NCBI RefSeq assembly: GCF_024649945.1
Contig: NZ_JANKMS010000006.1
Location: 307,704-371,703, forward strand
DNA length: 64,000 bases
Reading direction: 5' to 3'
Origin: Flavobacterium panacis
Lineage (GTDB): Bacteria > Bacteroidota > Bacteroidia > Flavobacteriales > Flavobacteriaceae
Positions 46,953 to 56,116 of the stretch are shown here, one piece after another. The position numbers and the translations under genes are program-made. Below the pieces are notes generated by a model. That model searched no databases. It was not told where the DNA came from and saw only the letters and a list, made by a program, of their open reading frames with translations. The stretch's first letter is position 1. The number at the start of each line of letters is the position of its first letter.

Positions 46953-47996
46953 ATGATCAAAATAAATAAAATACAAATTGAACGTATTTACCCCGCCTTT
47001 TGGGGCATTCTCATGTATAATGTACTGAGGGCCGTCACCGACTTCAATCACCGAGGTATTTTCTGGGAAGGAGACCTGAAACTTCATGTGGTAGCTTTAA
47101 CATTGTCTGTTTTCATATGCTATTTATGCAGTTTTTTATGGAGAAGAAAACTTCATAGGACGGCAGAATATAAGGATACAGCGAAACATTATATTTTTGT
47201 AGTTTCAGAACTGGTTGTCTTGCTGAATGTCTTGCTTGTTTTGGGGCAGGCATCAGAGTTATTGTTTATGGGCTCTGGCTGGATCGACTACATGCTTATT
47301 AATTCAATTTATCTGCCTCTGTTGCTTATTTTTTATACGCTGATCCGCAGTACCATTGTAGAGAAAAATGTAAATGAAAAAAACGTGGCTCTCGAAAAAT
47401 TAAAAGCGGAGAAAAATGAAGCAGAACTTGAATTCTTAAAATCTCAGTATCATCCTCATTTTCTTTTTAATGCTCTGAATACTATTTATTTCCAAATGGA
47501 TATAGATACCTTTCAGGCAAAAAAAAGTATTGAATATTTATCAGAACTGCTGCGTTATCAGCTCTATGATGTAAATCAGGAAGTGGCATTCCATCAGGAA
47601 ATAAATTATTTACGTTCCTTTATTGCTTTTCAGCAGCTTAGAAAGACAGACAAGTTAGTGGTAAATATTGAAATTGATGCAACATTGAAAGAACAGAGAA
47701 TACATCCACTGTTGTTTCAGCCGCTTTTGGAAAATGCATTTAAGTATGTTGGAGGATCTTATCAGATAGATTTTAGTTTGAGGCTTAAAGGAGACCGAGT
47801 ATATTTCCAATTAAGAAATTCGGTTTCAGATGAATTAGTTTCTTCAGCCATAAAAGACAGCGGTATCGGTCTTAACAATTTAAGGCGTCGACTGGAATTG
47901 CTTTATCCCGATAAATATCAGCTGAAAACCTCTATGAGTGATGGATTTTTTAATGTAAAGCTTGTTTTGTCAATCAAACAGGAAAAAGAACATTGA
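46953..47996 (+). CDS. LytS/YehU-type sensor histidine kinase
   Basis: 347 residues. Membrane helices in the first 135 residues (VVALTLSVFICYLCSFL, YIFVVSELVVLLNVLLVLG, YMLINSIYLPLLLIFYTLI), a coiled-coil linker (NVALEKLKAEKNEAELEFL), then the His-kinase-type phosphoacceptor H169 in HPHFLFNALNTIYF and the ATPase motifs HPLLFQPLLENAFKY and DSGIGLNNLRRRLELLYP. Its partner is the LytTR regulator 117 bases downstream. Confidence 0.92.
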   Translation: MIKINKIQIERIYPAFWGILMYNVLRAVTDFNHRGIFWEGDLKLHVVALTLSVFICYLCSFLWRRKLHRTAEYKDTAKHYIFVVSELVVLLNVLLVLGQASELLFMGSGWIDYMLINSIYLPLLLIFYTLIRSTIVEKNVNEKNVALEKLKAEKNEAELEFLKSQYHPHFLFNALNTIYFQMDIDTFQAKKSIEYLSELLRYQLYDVNQEVAFHQEINYLRSFIAFQQLRKTDKLVVNIEIDATLKEQRIHPLLFQPLLENAFKYVGGSYQIDFSLRLKGDRVYFQLRNSVSDELVSSAIKDSGIGLNNLRRRLELLYPDKYQLKTSMSDGFFNVKLVLSIKQEKEH

Positions 47997-48113
47997 TTAA
48001 AAAAATATAGTGTATCTATTCATAAAGAGTTGGATTTTAAAATTGAACAAGTTGATAATCTCGCGACATGGAATAAATAGAAAAGGTTTAATTATCCTTA
48101 AGTAGAAATTGGT

Positions 48114-48827
48114 ATGAAATTGAAATGTGTTATTACAGATGATGAGCCTGTGGCCCGAAAAGGAATCAAAGGGTATATTGAAAAAACGGATTTTCTCTCC
48201 TTAGCGGGAGAATGCGAAACGGCGATGGAACTAAACAGTTTTCTTAAAAAGGAATCTGTAGATGTGATATTTCTGGATGTAGAAATGCCTGGTCTAACGG
48301 GTATGGAATTTTTAGGTTCGGCAGCAAATCTTCCTAAAATCATTATTGTTTCGGCCTATGAGCGGTATGCTTTGAAAGGTTATGAAATGAATGTATTTGA
48401 TTATCTTTTGAAGCCGGTATCTTACGATCGCTTTCTGAAATCTGTCAATAGGTTGTATGACCAACAGGTTAAGGAATTAAAATCAGATGATAAGGACCAT
48501 ATTTTTATTAAAGTGGATAAAAAAAACAAAAAGCTCAAATTTGAAGAAATTCTATTTATTGAAAGCATGGAAAATTATGTATTGATTCATACTGTTGTTT
48601 CAAAGGAAATGGTTTACTGTACTTTGAAAATGATGTCTGATAATCTTCCAGCTGCTATTTTCCTTCAGGTGCATAGATCGTTTATTGTGAATATATCACA
48701 GGTTCAATCAATAGAAGGGAATTCCTTGGAAATAAAAAAACATAAAATACCTATATCAAGAAGCCTAAAAGATGAGGTATACAATAAACTTACAGCGGGG
48801 ACTTTCGTTACAGGAAAGAAAAGGTGA
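48114..48827 (+). CDS. LytTR-family response regulator
   Basis: 237 residues. Receiver domain with Asp9-Asp10, phosphoacceptor Asp55 in IFLDVEMPG and Lys in LLKPVSYDRF. A C-terminal LytTR DNA-binding domain (about 130-230) with KKLKFEEILFIESMENYVLI, FLQVHRSFIVNISQVQSIEG and KIPISRSLKDEVYNKL. It should bind paired direct repeats; a perfect candidate lies upstream of the first gene of this cluster. Confidence 0.93.
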   Translation: MKLKCVITDDEPVARKGIKGYIEKTDFLSLAGECETAMELNSFLKKESVDVIFLDVEMPGLTGMEFLGSAANLPKIIIVSAYERYALKGYEMNVFDYLLKPVSYDRFLKSVNRLYDQQVKELKSDDKDHIFIKVDKKNKKLKFEEILFIESMENYVLIHTVVSKEMVYCTLKMMSDNLPAAIFLQVHRSFIVNISQVQSIEGNSLEIKKHKIPISRSLKDEVYNKLTAGTFVTGKKR

Positions 48828-49208
48828 AAAATAGAATTGACACTTTTCAGACTGGTTGGGCTATTGGGTTATAATTTTAATCTTTTGTTAAAAGTAAAAT
48901 ACCATTTTAGTATGCTATAAATAGTAGAAGAGAGAGTATAATCAACAGAATGATTTTTGACATTGCGGTGGTTTTGTTTTTGGTTGTTAAAAGTGAAAAA
49001 GGAGTAACATGCCAGTTGCTTAAAATTTGATGAGTTTAAAACAGAATGTAATATTCTAAAATATCAGAAGGATTTTAAAGAATTCATTGCTCCCAAAAAG
49101 ACCAGTATTTTGGAATTTATCCATCAGTGCTGTTGTTTGGTGAAAATCCAAGCCAGTCTGGCATGTTGCGATTTAATCTCCACAAGAGATCACAATCAGT
49201 ATAAGATA
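48828..49208. other. Gap without a gene
   Basis: 380 AT-rich bases between the convergent LytTR and DUF1349 genes. The plus-strand frame 49110-49406 is antisense to the DUF1349 gene. No clear terminator seen. Confidence 0.4.
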
Positions 49209-49859
49209 CTATGGATTGTTTTTAAGCCATTCCAAACGTCTTTGATCAGGAAGATGCGTAATTTTAAAATCTTCAAAAACAGCAGAGAATCCCTTGCCAT
49301 CAGGGCTTGCTGCCATCATACCTACTTGTACGGTTTTAAATTCTGGAAAATAGACTGTATTTGTCATAATGTAATTGGTACCGTCTGTAGAATAGAAGAT
49401 CTCTAAAGCATCCAGCCTTCTTACAGCTTTCATCCAGATATTTTTTGGTTTGTCTTTCAGTCCCACAACGCTCCATGAACTTTTGTCTATAGTATGAACT
49501 GTACTGATATTGTAAATTCCATCCACATATTCCACACCTGTTTTAACATAATTGTTTTCATCAATTCTCAGCATCAGGCATACTTGATCGAATCTGGTTT
49601 TATATGCCCCACCCATTTTTAAAACCACCTCAAATTCTCCGCTTCTTTCCGTGTAATAGAAAGGGCCATCATAAACCGTAAAGCCATAATGACTCTTGTT
49701 CCAATAATCAGATTGAGGTGTTACCTGCATGATCAGTTTATTGTCTTTAATTTCCCATTCCGACGGTTCATTTAACCAACGCAGGGCAGTAAGTTTTTGG
49801 GCATTAACTGTAACAACACTTATACATAGTAATACTAATAGTAAGCAGATTCGCTTCAT
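49209..49859 (-). CDS. Secreted DUF1349 (concanavalin-like) protein
   Basis: 216 residues. Signal peptide about 1-20 (LLLVLLCISVVTVNA). The mature part follows the DUF1349 pattern: LRWLNEPSEWEIKDNKLIMQ, GPFYYTERSGEFEVVLKMGG, YKTRFDQVCLMLRIDENNYV, KTGVEYVDG, and FKTVQVGMMAASPDG. Members of the family are jelly-roll proteins, sometimes called regulation-of-enolase proteins, with no firm role. Divergent from the LuxR-type gene, with a 133-base region between. Confidence 0.88.
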   Translation of the reverse strand: MKRICLLLVLLCISVVTVNAQKLTALRWLNEPSEWEIKDNKLIMQVTPQSDYWNKSHYGFTVYDGPFYYTERSGEFEVVLKMGGAYKTRFDQVCLMLRIDENNYVKTGVEYVDGIYNISTVHTIDKSSWSVVGLKDKPKNIWMKAVRRLDALEIFYSTDGTNYIMTNTVYFPEFKTVQVGMMAASPDGKGFSAVFEDFKITHLPDQRRLEWLKNNP

Positions 49860-49992
49860 TTTTTTAAATTTAAATTATTATTTTACAAAGTAGACAAATT
49901 GATTTTCTTTCAGCAATAGTTATATATAACCATATAGGAAGATTATATTGTAGAATGTTTTAGCACAAAAAGTACTTTAAAAAAAACACACC

Positions 49993-50760
49993 ATGAATCC
50001 AATAACAAACTTAGAAGACCATTTTTTTTCAGAATTTGTTGATGGTCCCGAGAAGCGTAAAACAGCTTTGGAAGAAGCTCTTTCACTGGTTGGGGCTTAT
50101 GTAAAGTTAGAGCAGTCTGTCGCTGTATTATCGGATCTTGCCGATAATAGGAGCTATATTTTTGCGGGAGGTTTTGGTGATTTTTTTAAAATAAGTTGTG
50201 CTGGCTACACCACGATAGATTCTATCTGGGAGGAAGATATTTATAATCGCATTCATCCCGATGATCTTTTCCAGAGACATCTTCTCGAATTAGAATTTTT
50301 TAATTTCCTCAAAGGATTGCCTCCTGGAGAGAGACTGGACTATAGTACCAGATGCAATATAAGAGCAATGAATTCTGAAAATGAATATCAGCCGATTCTT
50401 CATCGAAGTTTTTATCTTAAAAACAGTTCTCAAGGAGGTTTATGGCTGGCTCTATGTCTATACAATTATCTATTTGAAAAATCGGGAAGTGCCAATGGAA
50501 TTGATGGCAGGATTGTAAATACCAAGACAGGGGAAGGTTTTTATGCAGATAATTATACCAACTGTGCAAATTTATTGACATTACGAGAAAAACAAATTCT
50601 GGAGCTTATCGGCCAGGGACTGATCAGTAAAGAAATAGCTTTTAAGCTAAATATCAGCATTAATACGGTAAATAGGCATAGGCAGAATATTCTGGAAAAG
50701 CTCAATGTCACTAATTCGATTGAAGCAGTTAGGACGGCTGAAGCACTTCATCTATTTTAA
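49993..50760 (+). CDS. LuxR-type transcriptional regulator with PAS-like N-terminus
   Basis: 255 residues. The first 170 residues form a PAS-like region (FAGGFGDFFKISCAGYTTID, IHPDDLFQRHLLELEFFNFL). The C-terminal LuxR HTH is clear: LTLREKQILELIGQGLISKE, IAFKLNISINTVNRHRQNIL, EKLNVTNSIEAV. This combination is common in Flavobacteria for regulators that respond to nutrient or starvation cues. No sensor gene is adjacent. Confidence 0.9.
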   Translation: MNPITNLEDHFFSEFVDGPEKRKTALEEALSLVGAYVKLEQSVAVLSDLADNRSYIFAGGFGDFFKISCAGYTTIDSIWEEDIYNRIHPDDLFQRHLLELEFFNFLKGLPPGERLDYSTRCNIRAMNSENEYQPILHRSFYLKNSSQGGLWLALCLYNYLFEKSGSANGIDGRIVNTKTGEGFYADNYTNCANLLTLREKQILELIGQGLISKEIAFKLNISINTVNRHRQNILEKLNVTNSIEAVRTAEALHLF

Positions 50761-51069
50761 TGTTATTTAGAGTATTATTGGCTGCAGAAAAATGAGGAGA
50801 TTGAAGTTACAGGTTTTTACTTTGTTGCTATTGGAGACTTCTGCAAACAATGCAACTGGAGAAACGAAAAGGGAAAAGGATCATTTTAAATTTCGTTTCA
50901 AGCACTTTTAAAGAAAAGGATTTTTTTGCATTATTGATAAAAGTTCTCAGAAATAGACCATTTTTTTGCGTTATTAGAAAGACAAATCGATACGCCTTAG
51001 CTTTTTGTGGCAGAAATAGTATCAAGTCCAGTCTCTGATGCAAATCGACTATGCACTAAAGTAAAAGAA
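50761..51069. other. Gap with a short direct repeat
   Basis: No gene. TTTTTTTGC[A/G]TTATT occurs twice, at 50921-50935 and 50961-50975, exactly 40 bases apart. The region borders the truncated IS gene and may contain its lost end. Confidence 0.4.
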
Positions 51070-51690
51070 TTAAATTTTAGACTTATACTTTTTTACTGAA
51101 ACACTCAGATTTAATTCGCGCATATATCTACGCACGGTATCCCAAGATAATTCGTATCCCGATCTTTGAAGTTCTGCTTTTATGCGTTTAGATCCATAAC
51201 GTTTTTGAGATGATATAAATATCGATACTATTTCTTGCTTGACCCTCATTTTCCATTTTTGTCTTTCGGAAACGGATTTATTCTTCCAGTTGTTGTAGCT
51301 TCCGAAGTTTATACCAAGAATTTTGCATAACATATAGCTTGAATAATTTTGTTCATTTTCAGCTATATATTCAAATATAAAAGGTGGACCTTTTTGAAGG
51401 TAATCTGTTGCTCCTTTTATAATTTTAAATTCGGTATCCAGCTTTCTGGTTTTTACTTCAAGTTCATATATTTTTTTTTCCTGAGCAGTTAATTTTGTTT
51501 TACCTAAAGAAGAGAAATTTTCTTCGCCGTGTACGATATAGTTCATTCGCCACTTCAGCAGCGTATTGTATGTTATGTTGAATTCCCTGGCGAGGTGTTT
51601 GAGCTTGACCTTTTCAAAACTTAGTTTGACCACCTTGAGTTTGAAATCACAGTGGTATTCTTTTTTATTTGCTTTCATAAATAAATACAT
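51070..51690 (-). CDS. Truncated IS3-family transposase (HTH and N-terminal half only)
   Basis: 206 residues. OrfA-type HTH (DFKLKVVKLSFEKVKLKHLA, EFNITYNTLLKWRMNYIV), a leucine-zipper-like segment (KIYELEVKTRKLDTEFKII), then the OrfB HTH_21 region (KQEIVSIFISSQKRYGSKRI, SWDTVRRYMRELNLSV). It stops at KKYKSKI, just where the catalytic rve domain should begin, and no DDE residues follow in any minus-strand frame. OrfA and OrfB parts are fused in one frame, as in its neighbour. Start at 51690 or 51678. Confidence 0.8.
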   Translation of the reverse strand: MYLFMKANKKEYHCDFKLKVVKLSFEKVKLKHLAREFNITYNTLLKWRMNYIVHGEENFSSLGKTKLTAQEKKIYELEVKTRKLDTEFKIIKGATDYLQKGPPFIFEYIAENEQNYSSYMLCKILGINFGSYNNWKNKSVSERQKWKMRVKQEIVSIFISSQKRYGSKRIKAELQRSGYELSWDTVRRYMRELNLSVSVKKYKSKI

Positions 51691-51712
51691 TTAGCCATTT
51701 TGTTTTTTGGTA

Positions 51713-52870
51713 TTATATCTCTTCACTGAACTCTTCGATTGTTTTATATCCAAGTGCCGAATGTCTCCTTTTCTTGTTGTACCAGTTTTCTATATAGTCG
51801 AATATCTGCGCTCTCATCTCTTTTGGAGTTAATAGTGTTTTATGACTGTAGATCAATTCCTTTTTCAATGAGCTGAAAAAGCTTTCGGAAACAGCGTTGT
51901 CCACGCTGTTTGCCTTTCTACTCATGCTTTGTACACACTTATGCTGATGAAGAATGCTGGTGAAGAGTTTGTTTGCATACTGTGTTCCGCGATCCGAGTG
52001 AAATATCAAGCCTTCTTTTGCACTGCGTCTGCTTGTAGCCATATTCCATGCAGGAAGGATGGTCGTTGCAGTTGAAAGCATGGAGCCGAGGTTCCAGCCG
52101 ACTATTTTCCGGTCATACAGGTCTATTATAACGGTAAGGTATAAAAAACGTTTTTCGATCTGTAGATAGGTGATGTCGGAAACCCAGACCTTGGAAGGTT
52201 TATCTGTCTTAAACTGCCGGTTAAGCCTGTTTGGCGATATATAAAGCGTATGCTTGGAATCTGTGGTTGCTTTGTATTTCTTTTTGACCTTACGTTTAAG
52301 GCCAAGCTGCTTCATGAAAAAAGTCACTTGGTCTTCAGATATTTTAATTCCCCTTTTGTTGAGCTCTCGTGCAATCAAAACACAGCCGTGTAGCTGTTTG
52401 GATTCATAAAAGACCGTCGTTATTGCTTCTTTATATAGACCAACTTGGATTTCCCTTTTTGAAAGGGGGTGTTGAATCCTTAGATTATACATTGAGGTGG
52501 AAACACCCAGTACTTTACACATTACACCAACAGGGTATTTTTTTTTATTTTGAAATATAAAATTGTATACAGCCTGTTTACCCTGAGGCTTGATTTTAAT
52601 ACCTTTTTTCAGTATTTCTAATTTCATATGGGTCTCTTGAAGTTTTTTTTCCAGCTTAAAGATCTTGATATCTTCGCAGTAAAATCGCTTTCTTCCTGAT
52701 CCAGGGAAACTGCCCTTTTTGAATTTGCCATGGATTGCACGCCATTTTGAAAGTAATTTTGGGGAGATCCCGAGCTCTTCGGCAGTTTCTCTTGCACTTC
52801 TGTTTGCATAACTCAAAAAGACGGCATTCTCTTTAAATTCAGGGCTGTGGATTCCAACTCTTCTCTCCAT
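51713..52870 (-). CDS. IS3-family transposase, OrfA and OrfB fused in one frame
   Basis: 385 residues. N-terminal HTH (SARETAEELGISPKLLSKWR), linker coiled coil, HTH_21 region (FYESKQLHGCVLIARELNKR), then a full rve/DDE core: first Asp in VSDITYL, second Asp in FHSDRGTQYAN, Glu in SESFFSSLKKE, and the IS3 ending NWYNKKRRHSALGY. Most IS3 members make this protein by a -1 frameshift between two genes; here a single uninterrupted frame does it. Likely active. Confidence 0.92.
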   Translation of the reverse strand: MERRVGIHSPEFKENAVFLSYANRSARETAEELGISPKLLSKWRAIHGKFKKGSFPGSGRKRFYCEDIKIFKLEKKLQETHMKLEILKKGIKIKPQGKQAVYNFIFQNKKKYPVGVMCKVLGVSTSMYNLRIQHPLSKREIQVGLYKEAITTVFYESKQLHGCVLIARELNKRGIKISEDQVTFFMKQLGLKRKVKKKYKATTDSKHTLYISPNRLNRQFKTDKPSKVWVSDITYLQIEKRFLYLTVIIDLYDRKIVGWNLGSMLSTATTILPAWNMATSRRSAKEGLIFHSDRGTQYANKLFTSILHQHKCVQSMSRKANSVDNAVSESFFSSLKKELIYSHKTLLTPKEMRAQIFDYIENWYNKKRRHSALGYKTIEEFSEEI

Positions 52871-53331
52871 ATTAAATGATTAGCAAGTTAATAATGTCAT
52901 AAATGTAAATCATTCAAAATCATTATTATGATTTAAAAAAAAACAATGACAATAATCTGAGAAGTTTTTTTTGGAATGTTAGATTGTATTTTTGTACTCT
53001 GACAGTAGGAAGTCATTTCGATTGTGGATATCTTGGAGATGATTCGAGCAACAGTCTAGTAATTTTTGCAGGAGTTTAAAAGATTTGTTGGATTTCAGAT
53101 TTTCTGTTTTGGAATAAAAAAATAGATTTTATATCTGTATAAAATAGAACGGATTTAATTCTATCGAAAAGCCATCTAATGCAGGTCGGGTTATATTACA
53201 TCACCATCGGCTTGAGATGTCGGGAAGTAATAAAATTCGCTGGTTCATGTTAATGTTATGATTTGGAACAATCAATAATGGTTTGTTGTTTCATGTAGTA
53301 ACTAATTTTGTTTTTTTAATCTTTAGAAAAT
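52871..53331. other. Gap between IS and the next gene
   Basis: 460 AT-rich bases. They should contain the IS terminus but no inverted repeat was found by eye. A perfect TAATTTTG -7 box lies at 53303-53310, 22 bases before the next ATG, with a TTG 17 bases further up (shorter than ideal). Confidence 0.45.
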
Positions 53332-53712
53332 ATGACAGCGGGACAAGAATTGGAGGTGGATGCCTATGTTCTGGCATCTTCGGGACTGCGTACGACATCA
53401 CGTGGCTACAGGGCACTTAAAATACTATTCGAGTATGGAAACATATTGTACTGGTGTCTGGGCAAGAATGATACTTTGGAACTTGCGAAGATCCTAATTC
53501 ATCTGAAATTCAGATACAATCATGTTTCGGGCGGGCTTGAGGTGCTGCAGGAGCACAAACGGGATTTTTATTACCTGGTCATGCACCGCAGAACGCCTGT
53601 TTATAAAACCCGGCATCCCGATACCCGAATGGCCGTAGGCAAGGAGGAGAGGTACGATGGGGACAGGCCCGGATGGGCGGAACAGATATTGGCCGGTAAT
53701 AAGAACGATTGA
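53332..53712 (+). CDS. Hypothetical protein
   Basis: 126 residues, not recognised. A mainly helical first half (RTTSRGYRALKILFEYGNIL, DTLELAKILIHLKFRYNHV) and a basic, probably disordered second half (HRRTPVYKTRHPDTRMAVGK). No signal or membrane segment. A good -7 box precedes it. G+C is higher than in flanking DNA, which suggests a transferred gene. Confidence 0.6.
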   Translation: MTAGQELEVDAYVLASSGLRTTSRGYRALKILFEYGNILYWCLGKNDTLELAKILIHLKFRYNHVSGGLEVLQEHKRDFYYLVMHRRTPVYKTRHPDTRMAVGKEERYDGDRPGWAEQILAGNKND

Positions 53713-53784
53713 AGATTGAAAATGCTGGGGCATATCGGAATATGTGGTCTGTTTCAAGTGGGGGATTTCCTGTGGTTTCCAGAA

Positions 53785-53821
53785 ACAAAACAAAGCCGAG
53801 CATCCTGTCTTTGAACTCGGC
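53785..53821 (-). terminator. Intrinsic terminator of the PI-PLC-like gene
   Basis: Stem GCCGAG/CTCGGC (53795-53800 with 53816-53821), followed on the minus strand by a T-rich run (A-rich 53783-53794 on plus), 38 bases after the stop. Confidence 0.7.
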
Positions 53822-53858
53822 GATGTCTGATTATGAGCTTTGTTCGGCCGATTGTTTA

Positions 53859-55112
53859 TTACGTTATCGGACTTAAGATTTCGTAGCTGCCTTTCTGCGC
53901 TTCAGGGATCATTTTTATTTCTCCATGCAGACCGTACCTGTTCAGTACTCCTGAATCGTAGATGTGGTGCAGTGCGGGTTTCAGTCCGTTTTCCCTTTCA
54001 TAGGATAGGTAGATTTCGTTCCGGCCATTGAATTTTATCAGTTTCCCGTTCTTGAGTACGATGGAGGAGGCAACATCAAAATTAAAGCATGGCAGCAGTT
54101 GGGGATCCCATCCTTTGCTGAATATATTTTCCGCAACGGAAGGGGCCGGGACATGATAAAGTTGCTGGCCGAAACTCAAGTAGACGATGCCTGTTGCCTT
54201 GTTGATGGCACGAGGAAGCAGTATTGGATTGTCGTAGCTGCAGTCCAGTATCCTGGTGATCAGATATTTTTCAATTTCCGGAAAATCCATTGGAATGATG
54301 CCGTAACGTTTTGTTGGATGATCCTTCAAATATTTATACAGCAGTGGGTTTACTGCATCAGCGAGATCTTTTGGGTTTGAGGAAAAAGGGAGGACTCCTG
54401 CGCTAATACCGGTGGCACTCGCAAAATTGATATATATTGTTTCAACACTGTCAGCGGCGGCTTTCTCCAGTACAGGTTTGATGTGGAGATTGAATTTATC
54501 CGCCTTGTTGTTTCCTTTGGACCAGGAGTAGTAGTTGTCCTGTACATAGAATTTCACCTTATGATGCGAGAAGTCTCCTGTAGCGTCTTTGGGGAAATTT
54601 CCCTGGCAATCCAGACCGATATCCAGATAATCGAACCTGCGAAGCAGTATTATCCTGCCTTTTACTTCCTTGAGTTTTGGAATCCGATCATTGGCTAGAT
54701 ACCATTTATCCTTGTTTTTATTGATGGTCTGTTCCACCCATTTGTGAATTGAATCCCCGAATTCCTGCTTTATCGACATCAAGATGGTTTCAGTCGGATT
54801 TTGTTCAAGAAATTTGAGACAGACATCGATTACCTGTGATAAAGTGATATTGAGATTTGATCCGAAGGGAGGTTTACCGTGATAGAGCCATAGCACTCCG
54901 TCATTATCATTTCCTTTTGCTGCCCTGATGTCCAGATAACGGATTCCGGCGTTGAGCTGGTCGGTCAATTTCAGGGTCTGGCATTTTGCAGGACCAATAT
55001 TTATGACCTGGAAAGTGCCAGTGTCGTGGGTGCCCGGTATGGTCAATTCCGAAATCTTTCTTTCATCATCGACATACTGCATCCATCTTGGATTCTGAGG
55101 TAGATTTGACAT
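53859..55112 (-). CDS. Phosphatidylinositol-specific phospholipase C-like protein (PI-PLC X domain)
   Basis: 417 residues. The bacterial PI-PLC X barrel is clear: ELTIPGTHDTGTF with catalytic His29, GIRYLDIRAAKG, WLYHGKPPFGSN with second His78, LSQVIDVCLKFLEQNPTETI and KGRIILLRRFDY. A C-terminal beta-rich region (about 300-417) is extra. Family members cleave phosphatidylinositol or its glycan anchors. No signal peptide is visible (MSNLPQNPRWMQYVDDER), unlike secreted bacterial PI-PLCs, so it may be cytoplasmic or exported another way. Confidence 0.88.
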   Translation of the reverse strand: MSNLPQNPRWMQYVDDERKISELTIPGTHDTGTFQVINIGPAKCQTLKLTDQLNAGIRYLDIRAAKGNDNDGVLWLYHGKPPFGSNLNITLSQVIDVCLKFLEQNPTETILMSIKQEFGDSIHKWVEQTINKNKDKWYLANDRIPKLKEVKGRIILLRRFDYLDIGLDCQGNFPKDATGDFSHHKVKFYVQDNYYSWSKGNNKADKFNLHIKPVLEKAAADSVETIYINFASATGISAGVLPFSSNPKDLADAVNPLLYKYLKDHPTKRYGIIPMDFPEIEKYLITRILDCSYDNPILLPRAINKATGIVYLSFGQQLYHVPAPSVAENIFSKGWDPQLLPCFNFDVASSIVLKNGKLIKFNGRNEIYLSYERENGLKPALHHIYDSGVLNRYGLHGEIKMIPEAQKGSYEILSPIT

Positions 55113-56025
55113 AATATAATAGTTTTATGGGTTAACTTAAACTGTGGAAATGTAAAACTGTACTGATGCCATTCAAAACAGAGGTTGTTGTATATATGGA
55201 TTTAGTGCAGAAATCCGCATAATTTTAATTGTAGGCACCAGCGGTAGACCAGAATATGGGAAAAATTGATGAAACGTTATTAGGACTAATTTTTTCATAG
55301 CGATCTTTTTAGGTAGGGGGATATGAAAAACTTTTTTCAGATGATCAGGGAATGGTATTTAAAAGTAAGATTTATATTTCAAATAGTAGCGAAAATGTTC
55401 TGAAACCTGTGTTTTTTGTTCTGAAATAAAGTCCATTTTCTGAAATTTTTAAAAACAGTGTGCTATGATTTTGCCGTAAAACTTAATTAGGAGTTACTTA
55501 AGTTTAAAGAGTGAAATTTGTGGGCAAGAGCCTGATTTATTGTACCACTTCAATGGAGTCTCCCCAGTTTTTTTCTATCCAGAAATCTCTTTGCACATAC
55601 AATATTTAATGGCTTTTAAAGGAGTATTTAGTGTAGTAGATTTAAATTTACCCAGTCGGTAATTCTAGAATTTAGGTTGCTAATAGATCAGAGATCTTTT
55701 CCAAGACTTAACAATTTACAAAAAAAAATGAAGAATGAATTGCAGATATGACTTTTTTATAAGCTGGTTAAAACTCTTGCTTCCGGTCTAACCTATTAAG
55801 AACAAAAACAATTAGAAAGCAGCCTTTTATAGTAGTAGGGGATCAGAACAAAATCTTTGCCTCCTGCTTTTGTAAAAATATGGACCTGTGAAATACCTTT
55901 AAAAATTCACCTTAGGTTCATATGGCAAAATTGTAGGTAACTCCAGTATGTTTGGAAGAAAAAAGTTGAGTGATAGAATCTAATAAACAGTAAAATAATT
56001 ACATGCTAAAATTCTTATAAACTTA
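55113..56025. other. 1-kb gap before the NRPS cluster
   Basis: AT-rich, no convincing open frame, RNA gene or repeat on either strand. Only its right end carries something clear, the candidate promoter of the thioesterase gene. Repeated motif GTTCTGAAA occurs near 55397 and 55420, probably chance. Confidence 0.4.
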
Positions 56026-56057
56026 TTGTGTGTTTATAAAATTTTAGTATATTTTTG
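56026..56057 (+). promoter_or_regulatory. Candidate promoter of the peptide synthesis cluster
   Basis: TTG at 56026-56028, 21-base spacer, TATTTTTG at 56050-56057: a perfect match to the Bacteroidetes consensus. It gives a leader of about 50 bases before the thioesterase ATG. Confidence 0.55.
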
Positions 56058-56116
56058 TAAAATGTGAATAAAACAATCACATCTTTATTTGATAAAAATC
56101 AATCTGTTTTTAATTT

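Larger units (their letters stand above)
51070..52870 (-). mobile_element. IS3-family insertion sequence(s), one intact transposase plus a truncated one
   Basis: Two transposase genes in the same direction, 22 bases apart. The upstream one (51713-52870) is complete and has the DDE core; the downstream one (51070-51690) has only the HTH and N-terminal parts. I could not find the terminal inverted repeats or target duplications by eye, so the outer limits given are only those of the genes. Confidence 0.75.
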
